Source: an uncultured Rhodospirillales bacterium (GTDB lineage Bacteria; Pseudomonadota; Alphaproteobacteria; Rhodospirillales; UBA2165). From it: 64,000 bases of DNA. Positions within the stretch are counted from its first letter, which is position 1; each line of letters begins with the position of its first letter. Location: assembly GCA_913055735.1 (NCBI GenBank), contig CAJXKD010000001.1:2435364-2499363 (forward strand), given 5' to 3'. A model generated the notes under the pieces. That model did not search any database and was not told the DNA's origin. It saw only the letters and a list, made by a program, of their open reading frames with translations. Positions 26,853-36,314 of the stretch are shown here, piece after piece. A program made the translations under genes and the position numbers.

Positions 26853-27680
26853 ATGAAAGATCTTGCGGGAAGAGGCGCATTTATTACCGGTGCCGCGTCG
26901 GGCATCGGATTGGGTATGGCGCGGGCGTTTGCCAAGGAAGGCATGAAAGTGGCGCTCGCCGATGTCGAAAAGGATGCACTCGACAAGGCGGCCGATGAGC
27001 TTTCGAAAACCAACGCGCAAATCATCGCCATTCAACTCGATGTATCCGACCGTCAGGCGATGGAAGACGCCGCGCGTCAAACCGAAGAAGCGTTCGGCAA
27101 GGTTCACGTGCTGTGCAATAACGCCGGTGTCGGCGGGCTTGGCGTACCGCTCGACGAAGAAACCGACGAGGATTGGGAATGGGTGATCGGGGTCAATCTT
27201 TTCGGCTCTATCAACGGACTGCAAGCCTTCATCCCCTTGCTCAAGAAACACGGCGAGGGCGGTCATATCATCAACACCAGTTCCATGAGCGGCCACCGGT
27301 CGGTCGCCGGCCGCAATCAAGGCATTTATGTCACCACCAAGTTTGCGTTGGTGGGATTATCTGAATCCTTGCGCCAGGATATGGAGCCGCACGGGATCGG
27401 CGTCACTGTGCTGTGCCCGAGCTTTGTACGCACCAAAATGCCTCTTGCGGGACGCAATCGGCCGGAACGGTTCGGCGGCGCGTTCACACGCAGTCACTCG
27501 GACCTGACGGCCGGGGCGGCAAACGGCCGCGATCCCGACGATATCGGCCTGATGATGGTCGATGCTATCCGGGATAATGAATTCTACGTTTTCACGGACG
27601 CCACCCAGAAGGAGGCGGTGGTCGAACGTCACCGCCGCGTCGAAGCCGCTCTCGACAAGGCGGCGATCTACGGCACGTAG
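26853..27680 (+). CDS. Short-chain dehydrogenase/reductase
   Basis: 275 aa with the SDR glycine motif TGAASGIGLG near 11-20, the NNAG block (LCNNAGVGG), and a catalytic Ser/Tyr/Lys set (NTSSMSGHRS, then the YVTTKFAL tyrosine and lysine). NAD(P)-dependent oxidation or reduction of an alcohol/ketone in the cytoplasm is expected. It lies downstream of a strong palindromic operator and faces a GST gene. Substrate not deducible. Confidence 0.88.
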   Translation: MKDLAGRGAFITGAASGIGLGMARAFAKEGMKVALADVEKDALDKAADELSKTNAQIIAIQLDVSDRQAMEDAARQTEEAFGKVHVLCNNAGVGGLGVPLDEETDEDWEWVIGVNLFGSINGLQAFIPLLKKHGEGGHIINTSSMSGHRSVAGRNQGIYVTTKFALVGLSESLRQDMEPHGIGVTVLCPSFVRTKMPLAGRNRPERFGGAFTRSHSDLTAGAANGRDPDDIGLMMVDAIRDNEFYVFTDATQKEAVVERHRRVEAALDKAAIYGT

Positions 27681-27682
27681 TT

Positions 27683-28294
27683 TTAGGTGTCGGGCCGGGT
27701 GTCTTCGAACGCGGGCACGGCCTCGGCGAAGGCGTCGAGCCACGGGACCAGGGCCGGGTATTTCGGCCGCCAATCCACCTGTTTGCGGAAATCGAGATAG
27801 CCCAAGGCGCAGGCGACGGTGATCGTCCCGACAGTGACGGGGTCGATGGACGGCAGATCGGCGGCAAGGGCTGCCAACCCCCGTTCGATTTTCCCCCGTT
27901 GAAAGGCGAGCCACGGCTCATAGGGTTCCTGGTCGGGACGGTACCGGCCCTCATAAACGATCAGGATCGCCGCATCGAGGATGCCGTCTCCCAGCGCCTG
28001 CAATCGCAGGGCGTCGAAGCGCGCGTCGGTTTCCGTCGGGATCAATGTCCCCGGACCTGCCACGGCGTCGAGATATTCGACGATGACCGGGCTGTCATAG
28101 ATGGTCCGGCCGTCTTCCAGGAGCAGAACGGGCAGCTTTCCGAGGGGATTTTGCTGATTGATGGGATCGTCGTCCGAACCCGGGACTACGTTGTCGAGTT
28201 TCAGGCTATCGCCTAAACCCGCCAAGGCGGCGGCGATGCGGACCTTGCGGGCGAAGGGCGAGGCATTGGCGGAGCGGAGTGCGTAGGAGGTCAT
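27683..28294 (-). CDS. Glutathione S-transferase family protein
   Basis: 203 aa. The N-terminal thioredoxin-like domain starts SYALRSANASPFARKVRIAA, with the serine/cysteine site replaced by SPFARKVR. It carries GKLPVLLLEDGRTIYDSPVIVEYLD, the glutathione-binding cis-proline and Ser block, followed by the all-helical C-terminal domain. It is divergent from the flavin monooxygenase/OYE fusion across a region with two palindromes. GSTs beside aromatic degradation genes often act in isomerisation or detoxification of intermediates. Confidence 0.85.
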   Translation of the reverse strand: MTSYALRSANASPFARKVRIAAALAGLGDSLKLDNVVPGSDDDPINQQNPLGKLPVLLLEDGRTIYDSPVIVEYLDAVAGPGTLIPTETDARFDALRLQALGDGILDAAILIVYEGRYRPDQEPYEPWLAFQRGKIERGLAALAADLPSIDPVTVGTITVACALGYLDFRKQVDWRPKYPALVPWLDAFAEAVPAFEDTRPDT

Positions 28295-28316
28295 GAGAGG
28301 CCCTGTATTTCCCTGT

Positions 28317-28344
28317 CTATTATGATGTTATGCCGTCATAGTAG
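28317..28344. promoter_or_regulatory. Inverted repeat in divergent GST/monooxygenase promoter region
   Basis: CTATTATGA (28317-28325) and TCATAGTAG (28336-28344) are complementary with one mismatch across a 10-nt spacer, in the 122-194-bp gap between divergent genes. Probably an operator; the regulator is not encoded next to it. Confidence 0.5.
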
Positions 28345-28380
28345 AGCTTGGCCTCTGCCAAGCAATCCTGATGATGTCGG

Positions 28381-28396
28381 GGCGCCTATAGGCGCC
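28381..28396. promoter_or_regulatory. Perfect 16-bp palindrome GGCGCC-TATA-GGCGCC
   Basis: The two GGCGCC arms flank TATA between the inverted repeat at 28317-28344 and the monooxygenase gene. It could be a small hairpin in the leader RNA or a dimer-binding site. It lies 20 bp upstream of the first possible ATG (28417). Confidence 0.45.
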
Positions 28397-28488
28397 TTGA
28401 AATCCGGGCGATAAAAATGAACAGTAGGGAACCCATCGGTGCGGCGGATGCCGGTGGGCGGCACGAAGGACAAATAATAGAAAAGACA

Positions 28489-30852
28489 ATGGCACAATCT
28501 CTAAAAATCGCGGTTATCGGCGGCGGCCCGGGCGGGCTCTACTTCTCCATCCTGATGAAAAAGGCCAACCCGGCCCATCAGATCACGGTTTATGAACGTA
28601 ACCGGCCGGACGACACATTCGGCTTCGCCGTGGTGTTCTCGGATGAAACCTTAAAGGGCTTCATGGGGCGGGACGAGGCCACCTATCGGGCGATCACAGA
28701 CGCCTTCGGGTATTGGGACGAGATCGAGGTGCGCTATCGCGATCAGCGTATTCGCTCCGGCGGGCACGGCTTCTGCGGCATTTCGCGCATCGAGCTTCTC
28801 AACATCCTGCAGCACCGCGCGCAGGAACTGGGCGTCGATATCCAATTCGAAACCGAAATCGATAATCTCGAACAGTTTTCGGATTGCGATCTCATCCTCG
28901 CCTCGGACGGTGTCAACAGTTGGATACGGGAAACCTATAAAGACAAGTTCAAGCCGAACATCGATTTCCGCAAAACCAAGTTCGTCTGGTTGGGGACAAC
29001 GCAGACCTTCGACGCGTTCACCTTTATTTTCCGCGAGAACCAGCACGGCTGGCACTATTTGCATGCCTATCGCATGGGCAAGAACCAGTTCGGCGATCAA
29101 GGCTCGACCTGGATCCTCGAATGTCACGAGGACACCTGGCGCAACGCCGGTTTCGACAAGATGAGCGAAGAGGAAACGGTCGCCTACTACCAGGACATGT
29201 TCAAGGAGGAGCTCGACGGCCATCCGATCCTCGCCAACCGTTCGATCTGGCGCAATTTCCCGGTGGTGACCAACGAACATTGGCATTTCGACAATGTCGT
29301 GCTGATCGGCGACGCTTGCCACACCGCGCAATTCTCCATCGGGTCCGGCACCAAGATTGCCATGGAGGATGCCATCGCCCTTGCCGATGCGGTCGAGGCG
29401 CACGGGAAGGACGTGAAGGCCGGGCTGCAGGCCTATGAGGATGCCCGTAAGGACGAGGTTGCCCGCCTGCAGCGGACGGCGCTCGTCAGCCTCAGCTGGT
29501 ACGAAAACGCGCGGCGTTATAACGGTTTCGAGCCGCCGCAATATGCGTTCTCGTTCCTCACCCGCAGCAAAAGCGTGACCTATGAGAACCTCAAGGTCCG
29601 GGATCCCAAATACGGTGCCGACGTCGATCGCTGGTTCGCCGAGATGGTGCGGGATCAAGGCTTCGACGTGCCGCACAACGATCCGCCGCCGCCCATGTTC
29701 ACGCCGTTCCGCGTCGGCAAGATGGTCGTCGAAAACCGCGTCGTGGTGTCGCCCATGTGTCAGTATTCGGCGACCGATGGCACCGTTGGCGATTGGCAAT
29801 TGGCCCATTTGGGCGGGTTCGCCACCGGCGGTGCGGGACTGATCTTTACCGAAATGACCGATGTGTCGCCCGATGGACGCATCTCGCCCGGCTGCGCCGG
29901 AATGTACAAACCCGAGCATGTGGACGCCTGGAAACGGGTCGTCGATTTTGTGCATGCCAACGGCAAATCGAAGATTGGCATCCAGCTTGGTCACGCCGGG
30001 CGCAAGGCGTCGGTCGAAGTGGCCTGGAAAGGCAACGATGTGCCGCTACCCGCCGACGAGGCGTGGGAGATTATCGCGCCGTCGCCGATCCCCTATTTGC
30101 CGACGGGCCAAGTGCCGCGGGAGATGACCCGCACCGATATGGATCGCGTGCGCGACGATTTCGCCCGCGCGGCAAAAATGGCTGACGACGCGGGTTTCGA
30201 TATTCTCGAAATTCACATGGCGCACGGCTATCTGCTGGCGACCTTTATCTCGCCGCTCACCAACAAACGCACCGACGAGTATGGTGGCAGCCTCGAGAAC
30301 CGCATGCGCTTCCCGCTGGAAGTACTCCGCGCGGTGCGCGAGGCGTGGCCGGCCGAAAAGCCCATTTCCGTACGCATCTCGGCGACCGATTGGGCGCCGG
30401 GCGGCATGGACGGGGACGAAGCGGTCGAGGTGGCACGGATGATCAAAGACAACGGCGCCGATATCATCGATGTGTCGGCGGGACAAACCGTGCCCGACCA
30501 AGAACCCATCTACGGGCGCATGTTCCAGGTGCCGTTTTCCGATCAGATCCGTCAGGAACTGGGTGTGCCGACCATCACGGTGGGTAACATCACGACTGCT
30601 GATCAGGTGAACACCATATTGGCGGCGGGCCGCGCCGACCTCGTCGCCCTTGCCCGTCCGCACCTGACCGATCCGCATTTCACCCTGCACGCGGCGGCCC
30701 ATTACGGCTTTGATGGGGTGTCCTGGCCGAAGCAGTATGGTCGCGCCCATTCACAGGCGATGTCGGTGGCGCAACAGGAAAACGAGCATTTGGCGGAACT
30801 GCGCGAAGCGGCCAAGCCGCCGTCGCACCGCCGCCAGGAAGCGGCCGAGTAA
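28489..30852 (+). CDS. Bifunctional flavin monooxygenase / Old Yellow Enzyme fusion (salicylyl-CoA or 2-aminobenzoyl-CoA type)
   Basis: About 787 aa. The N-terminal half is an FAD monooxygenase ([17 protein letters not shown] at the start and [24 protein letters not shown] near 270). From about residue 405 ([26 protein letters not shown], split across the domain start) it is an Old Yellow Enzyme FMN reductase with [15 protein letters not shown] and [11 protein letters not shown]. This fusion is known from 2-aminobenzoyl-CoA monooxygenase/reductase and salicylyl-CoA 5-hydroxylase. It dearomatises or hydroxylates an aryl-CoA. ATG 28489 (MAQSLKIAV) suits the fold; ATG 28417 is also open. It converges on acyl-CoA dehydrogenase, hydratase and SDR genes suited to later steps. 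Confidence 0.87.
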   Translation: MAQSLKIAVIGGGPGGLYFSILMKKANPAHQITVYERNRPDDTFGFAVVFSDETLKGFMGRDEATYRAITDAFGYWDEIEVRYRDQRIRSGGHGFCGISRIELLNILQHRAQELGVDIQFETEIDNLEQFSDCDLILASDGVNSWIRETYKDKFKPNIDFRKTKFVWLGTTQTFDAFTFIFRENQHGWHYLHAYRMGKNQFGDQGSTWILECHEDTWRNAGFDKMSEEETVAYYQDMFKEELDGHPILANRSIWRNFPVVTNEHWHFDNVVLIGDACHTAQFSIGSGTKIAMEDAIALADAVEAHGKDVKAGLQAYEDARKDEVARLQRTALVSLSWYENARRYNGFEPPQYAFSFLTRSKSVTYENLKVRDPKYGADVDRWFAEMVRDQGFDVPHNDPPPPMFTPFRVGKMVVENRVVVSPMCQYSATDGTVGDWQLAHLGGFATGGAGLIFTEMTDVSPDGRISPGCAGMYKPEHVDAWKRVVDFVHANGKSKIGIQLGHAGRKASVEVAWKGNDVPLPADEAWEIIAPSPIPYLPTGQVPREMTRTDMDRVRDDFARAAKMADDAGFDILEIHMAHGYLLATFISPLTNKRTDEYGGSLENRMRFPLEVLRAVREAWPAEKPISVRISATDWAPGGMDGDEAVEVARMIKDNGADIIDVSAGQTVPDQEPIYGRMFQVPFSDQIRQELGVPTITVGNITTADQVNTILAAGRADLVALARPHLTDPHFTLHAAAHYGFDGVSWPKQYGRAHSQAMSVAQQENEHLAELREAAKPPSHRRQEAAE

Positions 30853-30868
30853 GCCGCGGAGTAGGGAG

Positions 30869-32044
30869 CTAGGACTGGGCTGCGGCGCGAGCTTGCCCCG
30901 CGATCACCAGCTTCTGAATCTCCGTGGTGCCTTCATAGATGCGCAGTGCGCGGATTTCGCGATACAGGCTTTCGACCATGGCGCCTGCGACGACACCCTC
31001 GCCGCCGTGGATTTGTACCGCTTGGTCTATGGCCTGTTGTGCCATTTCGGTGGCGTGCATCTTGGCCATGGCGGCTTCGCGGGTGACCCGCTGGCCCAGA
31101 ACGTCCTTGGTCCAAGCCGCGCGGTAGATCAGCAACGCTGAAGCGTCGATGCCGACGGCCATGTCGGCGATCTTTTCCTGGATCAACTGAAACTCGGCCA
31201 GTTTTGAGCCGAAGGCTTCGCGCGCTTCGGCGCGGGCCAGGGATTCGTCGAGTGCGCGCCGTGCAAAGCCGAGCGATGCGGCGCCGACGGTCGAGCGGAA
31301 AATATCCAGCGTCGCCATGGCAATCTTGAAGCCTTCGCCCGGCTTGCCGAGGAGATGCGATCCCGGCACGTGGCAATTTTCGAAGGTGAGGGTGCCGAGC
31401 GGGTGCGGCGCGATCACGTCGATACGGTCGCTGACCCTCAAACCGGGCGTGTCAGCGTCGACGACGAACGCGGACAATCCCTTGGCACCCGGTGCGTCGC
31501 CGGTGCGGGCGATGACGACGTAGTGATCGGCGATCCCGGCGTTGGATATCCAGGTTTTGACGCCGTTGAGGGTGTAGCCGTGGTCCGCTTTCTCCGCCGT
31601 CGTGGTCATGGCGGCGACGTCCGAGCCGCCTTGCGGTTCGGAAACGGCGAACGCCGCGATGCGTTGGCCCGACGCAGTGCTCGGCAAATAGGTTTGCTTG
31701 AGGTCGTCCGATCCGAACAAGGTGATCGAGCCGGTGCCGAGCCCTTGCATGGCAAAGGCGAAATCGGCGAGGCCCGCGTGATAGGCGAGGATTTCGCGGC
31801 TCAGGCAGAGGGTGCGCACGTCGAAAGTCTCGAACAGCCCGCCATAGGCGGCGGGGACGCACGCCTTCAGCCAACCGGCCTCGCCCAGCTTACGCACCAA
31901 TTCCGTCGATTGCGCGTCGAGTGCCTCGCGGCTCTCGGGTTCGTGGTGGTGGATTTCCGTCGCCGCCCAATCGCGCAAGCCCAGGGCGTAGCGTTTGTGG
32001 CCTTCGTCGAAAAACGGCCAGTCGAGAAAGCTTGAATCGGGCAT
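30869..32044 (-). CDS. Acyl-CoA dehydrogenase
   Basis: 391 aa, FAD-dependent. Conserved blocks are [17 protein letters not shown] (FAD/substrate loop), [14 protein letters not shown], and [15 protein letters not shown], where the Glu of YEGT is the catalytic base position. IHGGEGVV is also typical. It is the last gene of the eight-gene operon, 3 bp after the enoyl-CoA hydratase gene. With that hydratase and the SDR it forms a beta-oxidation-like set that could process the CoA product of the convergent monooxygenase/OYE fusion. Confidence 0.92.
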   Translation of the reverse strand: MPDSSFLDWPFFDEGHKRYALGLRDWAATEIHHHEPESREALDAQSTELVRKLGEAGWLKACVPAAYGGLFETFDVRTLCLSREILAYHAGLADFAFAMQGLGTGSITLFGSDDLKQTYLPSTASGQRIAAFAVSEPQGGSDVAAMTTTAEKADHGYTLNGVKTWISNAGIADHYVVIARTGDAPGAKGLSAFVVDADTPGLRVSDRIDVIAPHPLGTLTFENCHVPGSHLLGKPGEGFKIAMATLDIFRSTVGAASLGFARRALDESLARAEAREAFGSKLAEFQLIQEKIADMAVGIDASALLIYRAAWTKDVLGQRVTREAAMAKMHATEMAQQAIDQAVQIHGGEGVVAGAMVESLYREIRALRIYEGTTEIQKLVIAGQARAAAQS

Positions 32045-32047
32045 CGG

Positions 32048-32866
32048 TCAATCTCCCTCGAACACCGGTTTCTGTTTGGCGACGAACGCTTCGTAGGCGC
32101 GCACAAAATCTTTTGTTTCCATGCAGATCGCTTGCGCTTCGGCCTCCGCCGTGATGGCGGCCTCAAGGCTCATGTCCCATTCGGCGTTGAGCATCTTCTT
32201 GGTCATGGCATGGGCGAAGGTCGGCCCGTCGGCGAGACGTTTCGCGGTCGCTGCGACGTCGGCCTGCAAGTCATCCGGTGTGATCAGGCCGTTGAAAAAG
32301 CCCCATTCGAGCGCTTGATCGCCCGGCAGGACACGGCCGGTGAACAGCAGCTCGGCGGCGCGGCCCTGGCCAATGATGCGGGGCAGGATGCCGCACGCGC
32401 CCATGTCGGCACCCGACAAGCCGACACGCACGAACAAGAAGGCCACCTTGGCTTCGAACGTGCCGTAGCGCAGGTCGCTGGCCATGGCGAGAATGGCGCC
32501 TGCGCCCGCACACACGCCGTCGACGGCGGCGATGATGGGCTGCGGGCAAGCGCGCATGGCCTTGACCAAATCGCCGGTCATGGTGGTGAACTCACGCAGC
32601 TCATTAGCGTTCATCTTGACCAGGGGGCCGATGATGTCATGCACGTCGCCGCCCGAACAGAAATTGCCGCCCGCGCCGGTGATCACCACCACCTTCACAT
32701 CTTCCACATCCTTCAAGGCGCGGAAGGTGTCGCGCAACTCCGCGTAGCTGTCGAAGGTGAGGGGGTTCTTGCGCTCCGGCCGGTTGAGGGTGACGGTCGC
32801 GACTTTGCCGTCGACGGACCAGCCGAAATGTTGCGGATTGAACTCGGCTGCTTTGTTGCCGGCCAT
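32048..32866 (-). CDS. Enoyl-CoA hydratase/isomerase family protein
   Basis: 272 aa crotonase. The oxyanion-hole blocks are [16 protein letters not shown] and [23 protein letters not shown], and the later glutamate region is [26 protein letters not shown]. Typical hydratases have two glutamates; one corresponds here to alanine/methionine in SGADMGAC, so the reaction may differ. The gene lies 12 bp after the SDR gene. Probably hydrates or rearranges a ring-derived enoyl-CoA in the same pathway. Confidence 0.88.
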   Translation of the reverse strand: MAGNKAAEFNPQHFGWSVDGKVATVTLNRPERKNPLTFDSYAELRDTFRALKDVEDVKVVVITGAGGNFCSGGDVHDIIGPLVKMNANELREFTTMTGDLVKAMRACPQPIIAAVDGVCAGAGAILAMASDLRYGTFEAKVAFLFVRVGLSGADMGACGILPRIIGQGRAAELLFTGRVLPGDQALEWGFFNGLITPDDLQADVAATAKRLADGPTFAHAMTKKMLNAEWDMSLEAAITAEAEAQAICMETKDFVRAYEAFVAKQKPVFEGD

Positions 32867-32878
32867 TCTTTGTGTCTC

Positions 32879-33694
32879 CTAATTCTGTACGGCGCCGCCC
32901 GCGACCACGATCGCTTGGCCGGTAATGGCGGATGACGATGGCAAGCACAGCCACGCGGCGGTTTCGGCCACTTCCTCGGGCGTAATCAACCGGCCGATGG
33001 GGCTTGTCGAGGCCAGTTCGGCGCGCGCGTCATCGGCGGAGCGGCCGGTTTTTTCGACGATGTTGTCTACGGCCTCAGTGACGAGATCGGTATCCGTATA
33101 ACCGGGGCAGACCGCGTTGACCGTTATCCCCGATTTGGCGGCTTCCAGCGCGAGCGAGCGGGTAAGCCCGACCACCCCATGCTTGGAGGCGGCATAAGCG
33201 GCGATATAGGCGTAGCCGTGCAGCCCGACGATGGAGGCGATATTGACGATGCGGCCATATTTGGCCTCGCGCATGGCGCCGTAGACCTGTTGCGTGCACA
33301 GGAAGGCGCCCGTGAGGTTGAGGGCGATGGTTTCCTGCCAGAAGTCCAACGTCGTACGGTGAAACGGCGCGCTTTTGCCGATGCCGGCGTTGTTGATCAG
33401 GATATGCGGCGCGCCGAGCGCGTCGGTCACGGCGGCAAAGGCCGTCTCCACCTCTTCCGGATCGGCGACGTCGGCAACGGCGGTGGCGACTTTCACGCCA
33501 CGTGCCGCCTCGATTTCTTGTTTCTTCGTCGCAAGCGCGTCAGCGCTGCGCGAAACCAGGGAAACGTTCGCGCCCAATCGGGCGAGCGCATCCGCGCAGG
33601 CCGCGCCGATACCGCGCGAGCCGCCGGTGATCACGGCGTGCTGGCCGGTAAGCGGGGTATCCGCGAATAAATCTCCGGAAGAAGTAGTGGTCAT
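32879..33694 (-). CDS. SDR-family 3-hydroxyacyl-CoA dehydrogenase-like protein
   Basis: 271 aa with the cofactor loop TGGSRGIGAA, the ILINNAGIGKSAPF block, NIASIVGLHGYAYIAAYAASKHG carrying Ser, Tyr and Lys of the active site, and VCPGYTDTDLV. Relatives oxidise 3-hydroxyacyl-CoAs, including 3-hydroxybutyryl- and cyclic hydroxyacyl-CoAs. Its SD (AGGGGG) is in the 3' arm of a perfect hairpin at 33705-33734, so initiation may be controlled. It is followed by hydratase and acyl-CoA dehydrogenase genes. Confidence 0.88.
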   Translation of the reverse strand: MTTTSSGDLFADTPLTGQHAVITGGSRGIGAACADALARLGANVSLVSRSADALATKKQEIEAARGVKVATAVADVADPEEVETAFAAVTDALGAPHILINNAGIGKSAPFHRTTLDFWQETIALNLTGAFLCTQQVYGAMREAKYGRIVNIASIVGLHGYAYIAAYAASKHGVVGLTRSLALEAAKSGITVNAVCPGYTDTDLVTEAVDNIVEKTGRSADDARAELASTSPIGRLITPEEVAETAAWLCLPSSSAITGQAIVVAGGAVQN

Positions 33695-33704
33695 AAATGA
33701 GGGT

Positions 33705-33734
33705 CCCCCTAAAGCTTCATCTGACTTTAGGGGG
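33705..33734 (-). promoter_or_regulatory. Leader hairpin enclosing the SDR ribosome-binding site
   Basis: CCCCCTAAAG and CTTTAGGGGG are perfect 10-bp arms around a 10-nt loop. In the minus-strand mRNA the arm nearest the gene contains AGGGGG, 10 nt before the ATG at 33694. No T-run follows, so it looks more like an initiation-blocking or processing hairpin than a terminator, placed between the transport half and the beta-oxidation half of the operon. Confidence 0.6.
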
Positions 33735-33771
33735 ATGTTTTCGCCAACCCAAGTTCTTTGTTATTCGCCGG

Positions 33772-34782
33772 TTACTCGCCGGTTTCCATGATCTCGGCGA
33801 TCGGCACCATGCGGCCTTCGCGGGCCGACTTGACGCCCGCGCGGATCACCGCCAGCGACCGGCTCGCCCATTCGCCGCCGACTTCCGGCTCGACATCGTC
33901 GCGGATGCAAATGCCGAATTCGCCCATTTGTTCGGCGAGGGTATCGTTCATCTCGAACGGCACATGGTGCGGTGCCTTGTCGCCCTGTTCCAGGTAATAC
34001 ATGCCGGTGTGCAGGGTATAGAGGGCGGAGGCCTTCTTCCCGTAGATGTTCATCACGTAGTTCTCGCCCGCCGAGGCATAGCCGGCATTGAGGGTGGAGA
34101 TGGCGCCGTTCTCGTGTTTCATGACCAGACCGGCGACGTCCGGGTTGTCGCCGGGCAGAACGAGTTGTGATAGCATGCCCGACACTTCCATGATCGGGCC
34201 CATCAGCATTTCCAGGACGTCCACATAATGCGGGCCGATCTGTAGCATGACGCCGCCGGGCATGCCCTCGGCGGTGTAGCGCCAGTGGCCGTCTTCGAAC
34301 TGACCGAGCCGGTCGCGGCTGATGTTGGCTTCCGCCTGGACGATCTTGCCGAAATCGCCCGCTTTGATTTTCTCGTGGACCCAGCGGAACTGAACCTCGC
34401 GGCGGCGTTGGAAGCCGATGGAGAGCTTCACGTTCGCCTCGCGGCAAATGCGGGCGATTTCCATGCCTTCGGCCACCGAATTGGCAATGGGTTTGTCGAG
34501 GAAGACATGCTTACCCGCGTCGGCGGCCTGCCGGGTGGTTTCAAGATGCACGTTGTTGGGTGTCGTGTTGATGATGCCCTGGATCGACGGGTCGGCTAGG
34601 ATTTCCTCATAGCTCGCCACCGGTTTGCAGCCGTATTTCTCGGCGAACTTGTTGCGTTTCTCCTCCGAGCGGGTGAAGCAGGCAGCGATCTCCAATTCGG
34701 GCGTGCGCTGGACCGCATCGGCAAGGACATCCGACCACCATCCGAGACCAATGGAGGCAACGCGAATCGGTTCTTTGCTCAT
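33772..34782 (-). CDS. Gfo/Idh/MocA-family oxidoreductase
   Basis: 336 aa from ATG 34782 (AGGAG seven bases upstream). The N-terminal NAD(P)-binding block is IRVASIGLGWWSDVLADA, followed by the cofactor/substrate motif HVFLDKPIANS (the EKP-like motif, here DKP) and a C-terminal substrate domain with MPGGVMLQIGPHYVDVLEML. The longer frame to 35118 overlaps TctA and is rejected. Family enzymes oxidise or reduce sugars and cyclic alcohols; in some catabolic operons they act on aromatic-derived lactols. It lies 14 bp after tctA. Confidence 0.86.
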   Translation of the reverse strand: MSKEPIRVASIGLGWWSDVLADAVQRTPELEIAACFTRSEEKRNKFAEKYGCKPVASYEEILADPSIQGIINTTPNNVHLETTRQAADAGKHVFLDKPIANSVAEGMEIARICREANVKLSIGFQRRREVQFRWVHEKIKAGDFGKIVQAEANISRDRLGQFEDGHWRYTAEGMPGGVMLQIGPHYVDVLEMLMGPIMEVSGMLSQLVLPGDNPDVAGLVMKHENGAISTLNAGYASAGENYVMNIYGKKASALYTLHTGMYYLEQGDKAPHHVPFEMNDTLAEQMGEFGICIRDDVEPEVGGEWASRSLAVIRAGVKSAREGRMVPIAEIMETGE

Positions 34783-34796
34783 GAGATTTCTCCTGG

Positions 34797-36314
34797 CTAA
34801 GGGCTTGTTTGTTGTTGCGGAACAGCCGCGGCTTTCTTGGCCCGCCGTTCGGAGTAGAAGGACCAAAACACCGACAGCACCGCGAGACCGAGGAACAGGA
34901 CGCTGTACGGATGGGTGAAAAAGACGGTGGGATCGCCTTGCGACCCGGCGAGGGCGACGCGCAAATGCTCTTCGAGCGGGCGGCCGAGGACCAGCGCGAG
35001 CAAGAGAGGCACCACCGGCATGTCGAGCCAGCGCATGGCGAGCCCGAGAAGCCCGAAGGCGAACATTACATAGACGTCGAAGAAGTTGTTGCGCAACGCG
35101 TAGGAGCCGATGACGCACAACAGCGCAATGGTCGGCATCAACAACGCACGTGGTGTCGCCAGCACCTTGACCAGCAGCCGCAGACCGAGGAAGGCGATGA
35201 TAATGTTGAAGATGTTGGCCCAGAAGAACGAGAAGATGACTCCATAAGCAAAATCGCCGTTCTCGATGAACAGCAACGGCCCCGGCGCGAGGCCATGAAC
35301 CAGCAACGCGCCGATCAAGATCGCGGTGACGGGATCGCCGGGAATGCCGAGGGTCATCATCGGGATCAACGCACCGCCGGTGACGGCATTGTTGGCAGCC
35401 TCGGGGGCGGCGATGCCTTCGGGCGCACCCTTGCCGAAGGTTTCGGGGTTCTTGTTGGCTTTGCGCGCGTAGTCATAGCTGATGAAGGCGGCAATGGGAC
35501 CGCCGGCACCCGGCAGAATGCCGAGGAAGGCGCCGATGGGCGCGCCGATAAAGACGGGCAAGCGGATGCGCCTGAGGTCGGCAAGTTTCGGCAGCACGCT
35601 GCCGAACTGACGTGCCGGATGCACCTCACCCCGTTTACGCACCATGTCGGAAAAATTGTCGACCAATTGCGGGATGGCGAACAAGCCGATCAAAGCGGTC
35701 AGGAAATGAATGCCTTCGACCAAGTTCAGCTGCCCGAAGGTGAAGCGCTGTGTTCCCATCATGGGATCCTGGCCGATGGTGACGATCATCAGGCCGATGA
35801 CCGCCGAAAGCAGTCCCTTGATCAACGAGCGCGCGGCAAAACTGCAGATGATGGTGAGGCCGAACAGCACTAGGCTGAACAGGTCCGGTGCCTGGAACTG
35901 CAGGGCGATATCGGCCAATTGCGGCGCGATAAAGAACAGGCAGAGAAACGAAAACAGACCGCCGACGAAGCTGGCGGAAACCGCAATGCCCAGGGCGCGG
36001 CCCGCATCGCCCGACCCCGCCAAGGGATGGCCGTCGATGGCGGTGGCCGATGCCGACGGCGTGCCGGGGATATTCAGCAGGATGGCGGAGAAACTGCCGC
36101 CGGTCATGCCGCTCACGTAAAGGCCGAGCAATAGGGCGATGGAAATGTCGGGCGGCAGGACGAAGGTCAGCGGCAACACGATGATGATGCCGGTCGAGAT
36201 GGTCATGCCCGGGATCATGCCGACGATCAGGCCGAGCAAAGACCCGATGGCGGTTGCACCGAGAGTGCTGGCCATTGTGGCCTGGAAAAAACCGGAGAGG
36301 ATATCTGGGTTCAT
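34797..36314 (-). CDS. tctA: Tripartite tricarboxylate transporter large permease (TctA)
   Basis: 505 aa, about 12 membrane segments. Family motifs include GMIPGMTISTGIIIVLP, SGMTGGSFSAILLNIPGTPSA and GILPGAGGPIAAFISYDYA with APEAANNAVTGG. It forms the membrane importer with the small TctB subunit (4-bp overlap with tctB) and receives substrate from TctC. Such systems import carboxylates, often aromatic ones when next to catabolic genes. Here it is in an operon with acyl-CoA enzymes. Confidence 0.95.
   Translation of the reverse strand: MNPDILSGFFQATMASTLGATAIGSLLGLIVGMIPGMTISTGIIIVLPLTFVLPPDISIALLLGLYVSGMTGGSFSAILLNIPGTPSASATAIDGHPLAGSGDAGRALGIAVSASFVGGLFSFLCLFFIAPQLADIALQFQAPDLFSLVLFGLTIICSFAARSLIKGLLSAVIGLMIVTIGQDPMMGTQRFTFGQLNLVEGIHFLTALIGLFAIPQLVDNFSDMVRKRGEVHPARQFGSVLPKLADLRRIRLPVFIGAPIGAFLGILPGAGGPIAAFISYDYARKANKNPETFGKGAPEGIAAPEAANNAVTGGALIPMMTLGIPGDPVTAILIGALLVHGLAPGPLLFIENGDFAYGVIFSFFWANIFNIIIAFLGLRLLVKVLATPRALLMPTIALLCVIGSYALRNNFFDVYVMFAFGLLGLAMRWLDMPVVPLLLALVLGRPLEEHLRVALAGSQGDPTVFFTHPYSVLFLGLAVLSVFWSFYSERRAKKAAAVPQQQTSP

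Noticed and set aside
28651..29994. Minus-strand open frame of 447 codons
   Set aside because: It lies wholly opposite the well-supported monooxygenase/OYE fusion, whose motifs are intact; the antisense translation shows only the complement of a biased codon pattern.
34783..35118. Upstream extension of the Gfo/Idh/MocA gene
   Set aside because: It overlaps tctA and reads as Arg-rich antisense-like sequence; ATG 34782 has a good SD and directly precedes the Rossmann fold.
34809..35873. Plus-strand open frame of 354 codons
   Set aside because: It is opposite tctA, whose membrane-protein motifs are clear; the frame reads as a hydrophilic Glu/Gln/Arg mix typical of antisense to a membrane gene.
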